Assembly (NCBI GenBank): GCA_029980465.1
Contig: JARYIJ010000001.1
Span: 3,235,501 to 3,299,500 of the forward strand
Length of the DNA: 64,000 nucleotides
Reading direction: 5' to 3'
DNA from: Pseudolabrys sp.
GTDB lineage: Bacteria > Pseudomonadota > Alphaproteobacteria > Rhizobiales > Xanthobacteraceae
Shown here: positions 36,006 to 44,953 of the stretch, in pieces
Position numbering within the stretch: the stretch's first letter is position 1
How the letters are laid out: the number at the start of each line of letters is the position of its first letter
The notes under the pieces: generated by a model
The model's input: only the letters and a program-made list of their open reading frames with translations
Database searches by the model: none
What the model was told of the DNA's origin: nothing
Translations under genes and position numbers: made by a program

Positions 36006-37505
36006 TTACATGCGGTCGGGCAGGCGGTCGTCCTTGGCCAGGGACGAGAAGCGGGTGACCGATCCCTCGAACTGCAGTTCGACCGTGCCGGTCGGGCCGT
36101 GGCGCTGCTTGCCGATGATGACTTCGGCCTTGCCGTGGACCTTGTCGGCTTCCGCCAGCCACTCGGCAAATTTCTCGCGGTTGCTTTCGAGCGGTTTTCG
36201 CATCGCGTGGTAATATTCCTCGCGGTAAACGAACATCACAACGTCGGCGTCCTGCTCGATCGAGCCCGACTCTCGAAGGTCGGCGAGTTGCGGGCGCTTG
36301 TCGTCGCGGCTTTCGACCTGGCGCGATAATTGCGACAGCGCCAGGATCGGAACGTTCAGTTCCTTCGCCAGCGCCTTCAATTTCGTGGTGATCTCGGTGA
36401 TTTCCTGCACGCGATTTTCCGACGAGCGGCGCGTCGAGCCTTGCAGCAGTTGCACGTAGTCGATCACCAGAAGGTCGAGGCCGCGCTGGCGCTTGAGCCG
36501 CCGCGCGCGCGCCGCGAGTTGCGCGATCGACAGGCCGCCGGTCTCGTCCAGATAGAACGGCAGATTCTGAAGCTCGATCGAGCAATCCTTGAGAATCTCG
36601 AAATCCGCTTCCGTGATGCCGCCGCGCCGGATGTGACTCGAGGGGATGCCGGTCTGCTCGGCGATGATGCGGGTGGCGAGCTGCTCGGCCGACATTTCCA
36701 GCGAGAAGAATCCGACGATGCCGCCGTTTGCCGTCACGGTATGGCCGTCGGGCCGCACCTCGCCGCGCCAGCTTTTGGCGATGTTGTAGGCGATGTTGGT
36801 GGCGAGCGCCGATTTGCCCATGCCGGGACGGCCGGCGAGGATGATGAGATCGGACGGCTGCAGCCCGCCCATGATGCGGTCGAGATCGTCGAGCCCGGTG
36901 GCAAGCCCCGAGAGCTTGCCGTCGCGCTGATAGGCCTTGGCGGCCATGTCGATCGCCGTCGTGAGCGAATTGGCGAAGCGCTGGAAGCCGCCGTCGTAGC
37001 GGCCGGTTTCCGCCAGTTCGTAAAGCCTGCGTTCGGCCTCCTCGATCTGCGCACGGGGGGCGAAATCGACCGGCGCGTCATAGGCATGATTGACCATGTC
37101 CTCACCGACCAGGATCAACTGACGGCGGGTGAACAGGTCGTAGATGGTGCGGCCGTAGTCCTCGGCGTTGATGATCGTGGTCGCTTCGGCGGCGAGGCGG
37201 GCAAGGTACTGGGTGACCGTGATGCCGCCGAGGTCGGCATTGGCGTCGAGAAAGGTCTTGAGCGTGATCGGCGTCGCTACCTTGCCGGCGCGGATCAGGT
37301 CACGCGTGACCTCATAGATCTTTTGGTGGATCGGCTCGTAGAAATGCTGCGGTTCGAGGAAGTCCGAGACGCGATAAAAGGCTTCGTTGTTGACGAGGAT
37401 CGCGCCGAGAAGCGCCTGTTCCGCCTCGATGTTGTGCGGGGCCGAGCGAAAGGTGGGGGCGGGGTCTTGCGCCTGCTTGCGAAGCGCCGAATCAGCGGGT
37501 GCCAT
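36006..37505 (-). CDS. dnaB: Replicative DNA helicase DnaB
   Basis: Hexameric helicase of the replication fork. The N-terminal primase-interacting domain starts at PHNIEAEQALLGAIL. The RecA-like motor has Walker A GRPGMGKSALATN, the SLEMSAEQLATR motif, Walker B LLVIDYVQLLQG, and LSQLSRQVE with the DLRESGSIEQDAD segment. No intein interrupts the motor domain. ATG 37505 is preferred to an upstream TTG at 37514. At 499 residues it is full length. Confidence 0.97.
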   Translation of the reverse strand: MAPADSALRKQAQDPAPTFRSAPHNIEAEQALLGAILVNNEAFYRVSDFLEPQHFYEPIHQKIYEVTRDLIRAGKVATPITLKTFLDANADLGGITVTQYLARLAAEATTIINAEDYGRTIYDLFTRRQLILVGEDMVNHAYDAPVDFAPRAQIEEAERRLYELAETGRYDGGFQRFANSLTTAIDMAAKAYQRDGKLSGLATGLDDLDRIMGGLQPSDLIILAGRPGMGKSALATNIAYNIAKSWRGEVRPDGHTVTANGGIVGFFSLEMSAEQLATRIIAEQTGIPSSHIRRGGITEADFEILKDCSIELQNLPFYLDETGGLSIAQLAARARRLKRQRGLDLLVIDYVQLLQGSTRRSSENRVQEITEITTKLKALAKELNVPILALSQLSRQVESRDDKRPQLADLRESGSIEQDADVVMFVYREEYYHAMRKPLESNREKFAEWLAEADKVHGKAEVIIGKQRHGPTGTVELQFEGSVTRFSSLAKDDRLPDRM

Positions 37506-37652
37506 GACAGCCAATGCTTAAATGGAATTGTGGCATAGCATGCACAGCCGGGATCAAAAGCACGACGTGCGCTTCGCACAGCAATTCACAACGCATGATC
37601 TGCGGTGACAAATAAACTTGGCGCTTGACCCGGCGGCAAGACGCCGAAGTGG

Positions 37653-38897
37653 CTATTCCGCCGCCGTCATCATCCGCGCACGCACGCTCTCTTCCGAGCC
37701 CGGATACATGTAATTGCGGGTGATCGGCGGCGTGTCGATGCTGTTCCTCTTGATGAGCTGAATCTGGAAGACGTTGAGTCCGTCGTAGCGGAACGACGGC
37801 TCAAAGCCGGCGAGGTAAAATTCCCACATCCGGATAAAGCGTTCGTCGAACAGCTTGAGAACCTCGTTACGGTGCGCCAGGAACCGCTCGCGCCAGCGCT
37901 TGAGCGTTTCCGCATAGTGAATGCGCAGCACTTCGATGTCCGCGATGATAAATCCGGCTTTCTCGATGATCGGGGTGATCTCGGACAGGGTCGGCGTATA
38001 GCCGCCCGGGAAGATATATTTCCAGACCCAGGCGTTGGTCGCCGCCGGCGCGTCCCAGCGGCCGATGCTGTGGAGCAGCATCAACCCGTTGTCGTCGAGG
38101 ATTTCGAAGCATTTTTTGAAGTATTCGGCATAATGGGGCTTGCCGACATGCTCGAACATGCCGACCGAGACGATACGGTCGAATTTTTCGTCGACCTTGC
38201 GGTAGTCCTGGATGCGGAATTCGACGTTGGCCTTCTCGTCGGCCGCCCGCTGCCTGGCAATCTTGACCTGCTCGTCGGACAGATTGATGCCGACCACGGA
38301 TGGTTTGTGCTCCTGGCGGGCCAGATGCAGGCCAAGACCACCCCAGCCGCTGCCGATATCGAGAATTCTCAGGCCGTGGCGGTTGATCAGCAGCTTGCCG
38401 GCGATGTGGCGTTTCTTGGCAAGCTGAGCCTCCTCGATCGTCATGTCCGGCCGCGCGAAATAGGCGCAGGAATACTGCATGTCCTTGTCGAGGAAGAGCC
38501 GGTAGAGCCGATGGTCGATATTGTAGTGATGCCGCGCGTTCCTTGAGGCGCGGAACAGGGTGTTGCTCACAAAGGTGTTGCGCCACCAGCGGCGCACGTT
38601 CCGCAACGCCTTGATGAAGGCGTTGGGCTTCTGCTTGCTCATATTGAAGATGACGAGGTCGAGGAAGTCCGCGATTGAGCCGCGTTCCACGACGAAGCCG
38701 CCGTCCATATAGGCCTCGCCGAGCCTCAATTCCGGGTCGAGCAGGGTCCGAAGTTGCCAGGACCGTGAGGTAAAACGCGCCACAACCGACTCGCCGGTGC
38801 CGTCGCCGAATGTCATGGCCTTGCCGCTGGCCGAGATAATCGTGAGATTGCCGGTGCGGACGATGTGACCGAAAATTGTTTGGAGCAAGCGGTCCAT
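37653..38897 (-). CDS. cfa: Cyclopropane-fatty-acyl-phospholipid synthase
   Basis: Methylates double bonds of membrane phospholipid acyl chains using SAM. The N-terminal domain is followed by HYNIDHRLYRLFLD and YSCAYF (142-147). The SAM-binding motif is LDIGSGWGGLGLHLA (179-193). Further Cfa features: GINLSDEQ, VSVGMFEHVG and WVWKYIFPGGYTPTLSE, then a C-terminal YxxTLxxW helix region. At 414 residues it is of normal size. ATG 38897 is preceded by a GGAGGTG ribosome site on the minus strand. Confidence 0.95.
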   Translation of the reverse strand: MDRLLQTIFGHIVRTGNLTIISASGKAMTFGDGTGESVVARFTSRSWQLRTLLDPELRLGEAYMDGGFVVERGSIADFLDLVIFNMSKQKPNAFIKALRNVRRWWRNTFVSNTLFRASRNARHHYNIDHRLYRLFLDKDMQYSCAYFARPDMTIEEAQLAKKRHIAGKLLINRHGLRILDIGSGWGGLGLHLARQEHKPSVVGINLSDEQVKIARQRAADEKANVEFRIQDYRKVDEKFDRIVSVGMFEHVGKPHYAEYFKKCFEILDDNGLMLLHSIGRWDAPAATNAWVWKYIFPGGYTPTLSEITPIIEKAGFIIADIEVLRIHYAETLKRWRERFLAHRNEVLKLFDERFIRMWEFYLAGFEPSFRYDGLNVFQIQLIKRNSIDTPPITRNYMYPGSEESVRARMMTAAE

Positions 38898-39119
38898 CGA
38901 TCACCTCCATTTCCGCTCACACGAACCGAAGCCAGCGCGGCCGGACAGAAGCCGCGCCTCGAAATAATCACCGCGTCAATTTAATCCAAATCCTGCTGTG
39001 TCTTCAATGCCATGCTTGCGGGGAAAATGTATGACGGCGTGGCTCACAACGACGCAAAAGTGGAGTATGAGAAGCGCGCAATCCGGGCGACTGACGACAA
39101 GTCCAGAGGTTTCATTACA

Positions 39120-39677
39120 ATGATCTATCGTAGCTTCCACGTTCTCGCTCTCATCGCCCCGGTTCTCTTCTCCGTAACGGCGGTTCAGGCCGCTCCGACC
39201 GAGCAAAACGACTACGATGCCGGCAAGACGCCGGCACAGTTATTCGAATCCGATTGCGGCATTTGCCACAAGAGTCCGGCCGGTCTGTCCAAGGCCCCCG
39301 GCATGGCGCTGGAAAGCTTCCTGAGCGAGCACTACACGGCCAGCCGCGAGGCGGCCGCCATCCTCGCGAAGTATCTCCAGGGCGTCGACATGGGCCAGAA
39401 AGAGGCGCCGTCGGCGCGCCGGTCCAAGGCTGGCGCCAAGCCGAAGTCCGCCAAAGAGTCGAAAGCATCCGACGCCAAACCGGCCGACGCCAAGTCGTCT
39501 GAAACCAAGCCGTCCGAAGCCAAGCCGTCCGACGCCAAGCCAGACGAGGCGAAAGACGAGAAAAAATCGACCGAGGCAAAAAAATCGGAGCCCAAAGCCG
39601 GCGAGGCTGTGAGCTCCGATACCAAACCGAAAGAAAAGCCGAAGGCTGACGCCGACAAGTCGGGCAAATCCGACTAG
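39120..39677 (+). CDS. Exported CXXCH-containing protein with a charged repeat tail
   Basis: A 185-residue protein with a signal peptide (SFHVLALIAPVLFSVTAVQAAP, cleavage near residue 25). A single c-type haem-binding motif, CGICH, is at 46-50 in LFESDCGICHKSP. About 40 residues of globular character follow (SFLSEHYTASREAAAILAKYL), too few for a full class I cytochrome. The last 80 residues are repeats of Lys-Pro-Ser-(Asp/Glu)-Ala. Start ATG 39120 begins the signal peptide. A periplasmic haem protein is likely; an electron-transfer role is inference. Confidence 0.65.
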   Translation: MIYRSFHVLALIAPVLFSVTAVQAAPTEQNDYDAGKTPAQLFESDCGICHKSPAGLSKAPGMALESFLSEHYTASREAAAILAKYLQGVDMGQKEAPSARRSKAGAKPKSAKESKASDAKPADAKSSETKPSEAKPSDAKPDEAKDEKKSTEAKKSEPKAGEAVSSDTKPKEKPKADADKSGKSD

Positions 39678-39702
39678 CAGGCCCCGCTTTTTCTGGCGGA
39701 GA

Positions 39703-40323
39703 TCACTTCTCGGTGGTGCCCCCGGCGCCTGGTTCGGCAGCCTCGGCCCCTTCTTGTTCTTGCGGCTGCTCGAACATTGCCGCTGCGGCCTTCTTGGCTT
39801 CCTCGGCGGCTACTTCGTCATCACCCCGCTCGCGGCGAACCGTAACGTCCTCGCCGCGGGCGAGACGTTCCGCTTCGTCCGCGCTGCGGGCAACATTGAC
39901 GGTCACGACGACCTCGACCTCCGGATGCAGCGCGACCGGAACCTTGTATTGGCCGATGGTCTTGATTGGGGCGTTGAGCACGACATGGGTACGATTGATC
40001 GCGATGCCGTCCGCCTCGAGCATGCTGGCGATATCACGGGTCGTGACTGAGCCGAACAACTGGCCAGTCTCGGACGCTTGACGCAGCGCAACGATCGTCT
40101 TGCCTTCGAGCTTCTTCGCAATGGTGCCGGCTTCGCCCATTGCGATTTTATTCTTGGCCTCGAGTTCGGCGCGCATGCTGTCGAAGCGGGCGCGATTTTC
40201 CTTGGTGGCGCGCAGCGCCTTGCCCTTGGGCAGCAGAAAGTTGCGGGCGTAGCCGTCCTTGACGCGGACAACCTCGCCCATCTGGCCAAGCTGGCCGATG
40301 CGTTCGAGCAGAATGACGTCCAT
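39703..40323 (-). CDS. rplI: 50S ribosomal protein L9
   Basis: The N-terminal domain [36 protein letters not shown] sequence is diagnostic, with the long helix and the C-terminal rRNA-binding domain ([16 protein letters not shown]) following. At 206 residues it exceeds the usual 150; the extra C-terminal 50 residues are acidic and Ala/Gln-rich. Such tails occur in Hyphomicrobiales L9. Last gene of the rpsF-rpsR-DUF2232-rplI cluster. Confidence 0.96.
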   Translation of the reverse strand: MDVILLERIGQLGQMGEVVRVKDGYARNFLLPKGKALRATKENRARFDSMRAELEAKNKIAMGEAGTIAKKLEGKTIVALRQASETGQLFGSVTTRDIASMLEADGIAINRTHVVLNAPIKTIGQYKVPVALHPEVEVVVTVNVARSADEAERLARGEDVTVRRERGDDEVAAEEAKKAAAAMFEQPQEQEGAEAAEPGAGGTTEK

Positions 40324-40353
40324 GATGGTTCTCCTTTGCTGTTCGTCTATGGC

Positions 40354-41295
40354 TCAGGTTCGAGTGCCGCGGCGTTGAGCAACGCGCGCGCGGATGTCAG
40401 TGATGGCGTCGGCGAGGCCGAGCAGGCAGAGCGCGAGAACCGGCCAGCCCAGCAGGCCGACGGAAACGTAGGTCGCGCCAAGAATGAGTGGCCGGCCGGC
40501 CATGCCGCGCGTGATTGCGTGCAGGATGGCGAAGCCGAGAATGCCGTAGGCGATCGTGAGGCTCGATGCGGTGACGCCGGCGATGACGCCAACCAGGCCG
40601 CCGGTGAAAGTGAGGACGGCGGCCACGAGCAGGGCGATGGCGGCTGGTCGCGGCAGACTGAGCAATGTCAGGTCCGGCCACGGGCGGCGCAGACGGCCCG
40701 AGAACTTCACGATCTTGCCTGCGAGCCACAGATTGATGACGTGGGTGATGGTGGTGAGCACCGCGCCGGCCGGCGGAATGGCGAGGACCAGAAAGTCAAT
40801 CGGCGCGCGGCTGTTCTCACTTGAAAGCTCTCGGCCGCCGGGGTCCGTGAACTGGATGAGGCGTGTGAGAGATTGATGCAGGGTTGTGCGGTATGTCTCG
40901 AAGTCGGTGCCGAGATTGAGCACGCCGAGAGCGACGACGAGGATGGCGAACACGGCGGCCCAAAGCACCAGACGACCGGGCGGATACCATTCGAGCGAGC
41001 CGTCGGCGGCAGGGCGCGCCAGCATCGCGAGATAGGCGAGCCACCAGGCCGGCAGGCCGGTACCGGCGATGAAGACGAGAAAGAACATGCTGCCGAACAG
41101 CGCAGCGAGCGTGGCCCCGGCGCCGATGGCGGCGATCAGCCCGGCCCAATGGCTCCAGCCAAGCGCGGCGATCAGGATCGGCAGCGGCGCGATATAGAAC
41201 AGCGCGAGCGACAGGAATGAGCCGCTCGCCACCGTGGCGAACAGCAGGGCCGCCGTGGCGCCCGCGCCAAGTCCGATGAGTCCGATCTGCATCAT
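40354..41295 (-). CDS. DUF2232 multi-pass membrane protein
   Basis: About eight transmembrane helices span the 313 residues, starting IGLIGLGAGATAALLFATVASG and SLALFYIAPLPILIAALGWSHW, which fits DUF2232 (YybS-like) proteins. Function unknown. Its position between rpsR and rplI is conserved in alphaproteobacteria. GTG 41298, ATG 41295 and ATG 41292 are consecutive candidate starts. Confidence 0.85.
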   Translation of the reverse strand: MMQIGLIGLGAGATAALLFATVASGSFLSLALFYIAPLPILIAALGWSHWAGLIAAIGAGATLAALFGSMFFLVFIAGTGLPAWWLAYLAMLARPAADGSLEWYPPGRLVLWAAVFAILVVALGVLNLGTDFETYRTTLHQSLTRLIQFTDPGGRELSSENSRAPIDFLVLAIPPAGAVLTTITHVINLWLAGKIVKFSGRLRRPWPDLTLLSLPRPAAIALLVAAVLTFTGGLVGVIAGVTASSLTIAYGILGFAILHAITRGMAGRPLILGATYVSVGLLGWPVLALCLLGLADAITDIRARVAQRRGTRT

Positions 41296-41390
41296 CACGA
41301 GCTGTCCCGCTCCCTTGAGCGGTTAGAGACGGGAGTCCGCCCCAACCATCGGCCCGCGGGTGTCCCCGCAGGCCTGTGTTTGAAGTTCAG

Positions 41391-41636
41391 TTACTTGATG
41401 ACGTACGGCAGCAGGCCGAGGAAGCGCGCGCGCTTGATTGCCTGTGCGAGTTCACGCTGCTTCTTCGCCGACACCGCCGTGATCCGGCTCGGCACGATCT
41501 TGCCGCGCTCGGACACGTAACGTTGCAGCAGCTTGACGTCCTTGTAATCGATCTTCGGCGCGTTCGCGCCTGAGAACGGGCAGGTCTTGCGGCGGCGGAA
41601 GAACGGACGGCGCTGGCCCTGAGGTTGCATCGCCAT
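41391..41636 (-). CDS. rpsR: 30S ribosomal protein S18
   Basis: An 81-residue basic protein with [15 protein letters not shown] at the N-terminus, then [47 protein letters not shown] sequence, the S18 core that pairs with S6 on the 30S platform. ATG 41636 is used; ATG 41630 would drop two residues. It starts four bases after the rpsF stop, consistent with coupled synthesis. Confidence 0.96.
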   Translation of the reverse strand: MAMQPQGQRRPFFRRRKTCPFSGANAPKIDYKDVKLLQRYVSERGKIVPSRITAVSAKKQRELAQAIKRARFLGLLPYVIK

Positions 41637-41639
41637 GAC

Positions 41640-42071
41640 TTATTCCTCCCCACCCGTATCGCCGCCGCCTTCGTCGCCGTCCTCGCGCGTCCGGCGTGGC
41701 CGGCGGTCGCCTCGATCTCCGCGGTCACCGCGATCGTCGCGGTCACGATCGGAGCGGCGCATCATCGCCGAAGGGCCTTCCTCGAGCTCGTCGACGCGGA
41801 TGGTGAGATAGCGCAGCACGTCTTCGTTGAGACGCTCCTGGCGCTCGATCTCGTTGATTACCGCGGCCGGCGCATCGAGATTGAAAAGCGTCATGTGCGC
41901 TTTGCGGTTCTTGCGGATGCGATAGGTCAGGGACTTGACGCCCCAGTATTCCGACTTCGCGATCTTGCCACCCATCTCGGTGACGACGGTCGAAAGCTGG
42001 GTCGTCAATTCCTCGACCTGCTGCGCGCTCAGATCCTGGCGCGCCAGATAGACGTGTTCGTATAGCGGCAT
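41640..42071 (-). CDS. rpsF: 30S ribosomal protein S6
   Basis: The ferredoxin-like S6 core ([55 protein letters not shown]) is followed by a long charged tail rich in Arg, Asp and Gly, with RGD repeats and a Gly/Glu end. Tails of this kind replace the Glu-rich tail added by RimK in enterobacteria. First gene of the ribosomal cluster; a 220-bp upstream gap separates it from the small conserved gene at 42294-42542. Confidence 0.95.
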   Translation of the reverse strand: MPLYEHVYLARQDLSAQQVEELTTQLSTVVTEMGGKIAKSEYWGVKSLTYRIRKNRKAHMTLFNLDAPAAVINEIERQERLNEDVLRYLTIRVDELEEGPSAMMRRSDRDRDDRGDRGDRGDRRPRRTREDGDEGGGDTGGEE

Positions 42072-42293
42072 GAATGGCCTTTCCTTCGTTCCCTATGGCG
42101 TTGATCCTGGCGCCAAGCCCCTCGAGCCCTTCGGGAAAGGCTCGAATGCTCTGAAGGCGGAAACACGGGACGCCGGACCGAAGTCCTGCCGTTCCTGAGG
42201 TCAAGAAAGGCCGTCCGTTCAGCTTCCAGCCGGGATCAACGGAGCGCGCGGGTTATTGCCCGAAATTGTGCAAAAGGCAAGGCAAACGGCCGG

Positions 42294-42542
42294 TCAGGCC
42301 GCCTGGGAGCCGTTTTTGGTTTTTTCGATGTTTTCGCGAGAATTCAGGCGGTCGGCAAGCTGGACGGCGAGCTCGACGCCCTCCTTGATCTGCTTGTCCA
42401 TCGTAGGATCGCCGCCGCTCTTCTTGCGCAAATCATTCAGCTTCTCAAGCAGACGGTCGAGATGATTGGCGTAAAACCGCTGGCGAAAATCGGGGTCCTG
42501 CCGCGCGCGCGCCAGATCGTCGTCTGTGACCAGATCGCTCAT
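42294..42542 (-). CDS. Small conserved helical protein
   Basis: An 82-residue protein starting MSDLVTDDDLARARQDPDFRQRF and continuing with a helical, charged sequence (LDRLLEKLNDLRKKSG, then IKEGVELAVQLADRLN). It has no signal peptide, membrane helix or cysteine motif. I recognise it only as a hypothetical protein found near fabD/rpsF in related bacteria. ATG 42542 is the first good start; the upstream extension lacks conserved character. Confidence 0.6.
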   Translation of the reverse strand: MSDLVTDDDLARARQDPDFRQRFYANHLDRLLEKLNDLRKKSGGDPTMDKQIKEGVELAVQLADRLNSRENIEKTKNGSQAA

Positions 42543-42679
42543 CGATGCGCACAGCCACGCTGACAAACTGTCCGGCACACTAGCCGGAGAACCTTGTCGG
42601 TTGGTTACTGGGGACCGGGCCGCTTGACAGGCCTGAAATCGCGGTGTTTTTGCCGCCGACCAATCACAAGGGACCGATA

Positions 42680-43624
42680 ATGGGCGTGGCGTTCGTATTT
42701 CCGGGCCAGGGGAGCCAGGCCGTCGGCATGGGCAAGGCGCTGTCCGACAATTTCGCTCAGGCCCGCGCGGTGTTCCAGGAGGTCGACGAGGCGCTCGGCG
42801 AGAAGCTCAGCGGCCTGATGTTCGCGGGGCCGGCCGAAATGCTGACGCTCACGGAAAACGCGCAGCCGGCCCTGATGGCGGTTTCGCTGGCCGCCATGCG
42901 CGTGCTTGAAGCAGAGCGCGGCGTCGATCTTAAACGCGACGCCCAGTTCGTCGCGGGTCATTCGCTCGGCGAATATTCGGCGCTGGCCGCCGCGGGGGCC
43001 TTCAGCATCGCCGACACGGCGCGCCTGTTGCGGGCGCGCGGACGCGCCATGCAGAAGGCGGTGCCGGTCGGAACCGGAGCCATGGCCGCGTTGCTCGGCC
43101 TGGATTTTGCGCAGGTGACGGCGATCGCGCTCGAGGCGGCGCAGAACGGCGTCTGCCAGGCCGCGAACGACAATGGAGCAGGGCAGGTCGTCGTCTCCGG
43201 CGACAAGGCAGCCGTCGAGCGCGCGGTCGAGTTGGCAAAGGCCAAGGGCGCCAAGCGCGCGATGTTGCTGCAAGTCTCCGCGCCCTTCCATTGCTCCCTG
43301 ATGCAGCCCGCCGCCGACGCGATGGCGGAGGCGCTGCGCCAGGTCACTGTGAAGACTCCGGTCGTTCCGGTGGTGTCGAATGTGCTGGTGAAGCCGTTGA
43401 CCGACCCGAACGAGATCGTCGGCGCGCTGGTTGCGCAGGTCACCGGCACAGTGCGCTGGCGCGAGTCGGTTGAGTTCATGGCGTCGTCGGGAGTAACGAC
43501 GTTCGTCGAGGTCGGCACCGGCAAAGTGCTGAGCAGCCTCGTCAAGCGCATCGCTCCGGGTGTGGTTGCAAGTTCGGTCGGCACGCCCAACGATGTTGCC
43601 GCGTTCCAGCTCGCGACTGTCTAA
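42680..43624 (+). CDS. fabD: Malonyl-CoA:ACP transacylase
   Basis: Loads malonyl groups onto ACP for fatty acid synthesis. FVFPGQGSQAVGMG at the start, nucleophile Ser95 in VAGHSLGEYSALAAAG, the Arg region of LLRARGRAMQ, and the catalytic His near 206 in SAPFHCSLM. The C-terminal VEVGTGKVLSSLVKR is typical. The 314 residues are normal. It starts the fab cluster and is 13 bases before fabG. Confidence 0.96.
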   Translation: MGVAFVFPGQGSQAVGMGKALSDNFAQARAVFQEVDEALGEKLSGLMFAGPAEMLTLTENAQPALMAVSLAAMRVLEAERGVDLKRDAQFVAGHSLGEYSALAAAGAFSIADTARLLRARGRAMQKAVPVGTGAMAALLGLDFAQVTAIALEAAQNGVCQAANDNGAGQVVVSGDKAAVERAVELAKAKGAKRAMLLQVSAPFHCSLMQPAADAMAEALRQVTVKTPVVPVVSNVLVKPLTDPNEIVGALVAQVTGTVRWRESVEFMASSGVTTFVEVGTGKVLSSLVKRIAPGVVASSVGTPNDVAAFQLATV

Positions 43625-43637
43625 ACTAAGGCTCATC

Positions 43638-44375
43638 ATGTTCGACCTGACAGGCAAAACCGTTCTCGTGACCGGCGCCACCGGCGGCATCGGTGGCGCG
43701 ATCGCGCGCGCGCTGCACGCGCAGGGCGCCACGGTCGCCATCTCCGGCACGCGCCGCGATGCGCTCGACGCGATCGCCACGTCGCTCGGCGAGCGCGTTC
43801 ACGTCCTGCCATGCGATCTCGCCGACAAGGAAGCCGTCGAGAAGCTGGTGCCGGACGCCGAAGCCGCGATGCAGAAGCTCGACATCCTCGTCGCCAACGC
43901 CGGCATCACGCGCGACAATCTGTTCGTTCAACTGTCGGACGAAGCCTGGGACACCGTGATCGCCGTCAACCTGACCGCGACGTTCCGGCTCTCTCGCGCC
44001 GCGGTGAAAGGCATGATGCGCCGGCGGTTTGGCCGCGTGATCGGCATCACCTCGGTGGTGGGCGTCACGGGCAATCCGGGGCAGGGAAACTACACCGCCG
44101 CCAAGGCCGGGATGATCGGCATGATGAAAACGCTGGGTGCCGAATACGCTAAGCGTGGCGTCACCGCCAACTGCATTGCGCCGGGGTTCATCGCGACTCC
44201 GATGACCGACAGGCTGAACGAGAAACAGCGCGAAGCCATCCTCGCGCGGGTGCCGGCGGGCCGCCTCGGCAGCCCCGATGACATCGCCGCGGCGGCCGTC
44301 TACCTCGCCTCCGACGAGGCGGCGTATGTCACCGGACAAACGCTGCACGTCAACGGCGGCATGGCGATGATCTGA
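43638..44375 (+). CDS. fabG: 3-oxoacyl-ACP reductase
   Basis: NADPH-dependent reduction of 3-oxoacyl-ACP. The cofactor motif is VTGATGGIG (11-19), NAGITRDNLF is the FabG-specific stretch, the catalytic Ser is in ITSVVGVTGNPGQ, and Tyr/Lys are in NYTAAKAG. The C-terminus has PGFIATPMTD and VNGGMAMI. The context fabD-fabG-acpP-fabF makes it the housekeeping FabG. ATG 43638 follows CTAAG and is 13 bases after fabD. Confidence 0.95.
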   Translation: MFDLTGKTVLVTGATGGIGGAIARALHAQGATVAISGTRRDALDAIATSLGERVHVLPCDLADKEAVEKLVPDAEAAMQKLDILVANAGITRDNLFVQLSDEAWDTVIAVNLTATFRLSRAAVKGMMRRRFGRVIGITSVVGVTGNPGQGNYTAAKAGMIGMMKTLGAEYAKRGVTANCIAPGFIATPMTDRLNEKQREAILARVPAGRLGSPDDIAAAAVYLASDEAAYVTGQTLHVNGGMAMI

Positions 44376-44607
44376 TTGAAAAATCTGGATTCAACAGCGG
44401 TGAATCGCTATCAGGGCGATGCTAGTCAACCGATATGAAGTATGGTAACCGACATTTGGCCCGGCTGGGGCGGCTCGATTGCTTTGCGATTTCAAAGGCA
44501 AAGCGTTCGCTGTGCGTCTTGGCGCGTCACCACGACGAGGCCGTAACCGCGAAGGCCGCTGTTGCAGTTGCGAACACGGCCCAATTAGAACGCACGAGGT
44601 TGGAACG

Positions 44608-44847
44608 ATGAGTGATATTGGCGAGCGGGTCAAAAAGATCGTCGTGGAACATCTGGGTGTCGAGCCCGAGAAGGTCACGGAAAACGCGAGCTTTATTGAC
44701 GATCTCGGCGCGGACAGCCTGGATACGGTCGAGCTCGTGATGGCGTTTGAGGAAGAGTTCGGCTGTGAGATTCCGGACGATGCTGCGGAGACGATTCTGA
44801 CCGTGGGTGATGCGGTCAAGTTTCTTGAGAAAAACGCGAAGAGCTGA
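44608..44847 (+). CDS. acpP: Acyl carrier protein
   Basis: A 79-residue acidic four-helix protein. The phosphopantetheine attachment Ser37 is in the invariant [19 protein letters not shown] context. [18 protein letters not shown] at the N-terminus and [18 protein letters not shown] at the C-terminus are canonical. It lies 232 bases after fabG, so it probably has its own promoter, in keeping with its high demand, and is followed by fabF. Confidence 0.97.
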   Translation: MSDIGERVKKIVVEHLGVEPEKVTENASFIDDLGADSLDTVELVMAFEEEFGCEIPDDAAETILTVGDAVKFLEKNAKS

Positions 44848-44953
44848 GCGGAGACAGGCCGCGGCTTTTGCAAGCCACAAGTCCCGAGCCGTTGCGAGCG
44901 ATGACCGGCGCCGATGACATCAGGGGCCGTGATTGGCGTCCCGGAGCACATTG

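Noticed and set aside
42072..42293. S6:S18 autoregulatory leader before rpsF
   Set aside because: A short GAGCC/GGCTC hairpin exists, but the diagnostic bulged structure could not be confirmed by eye.
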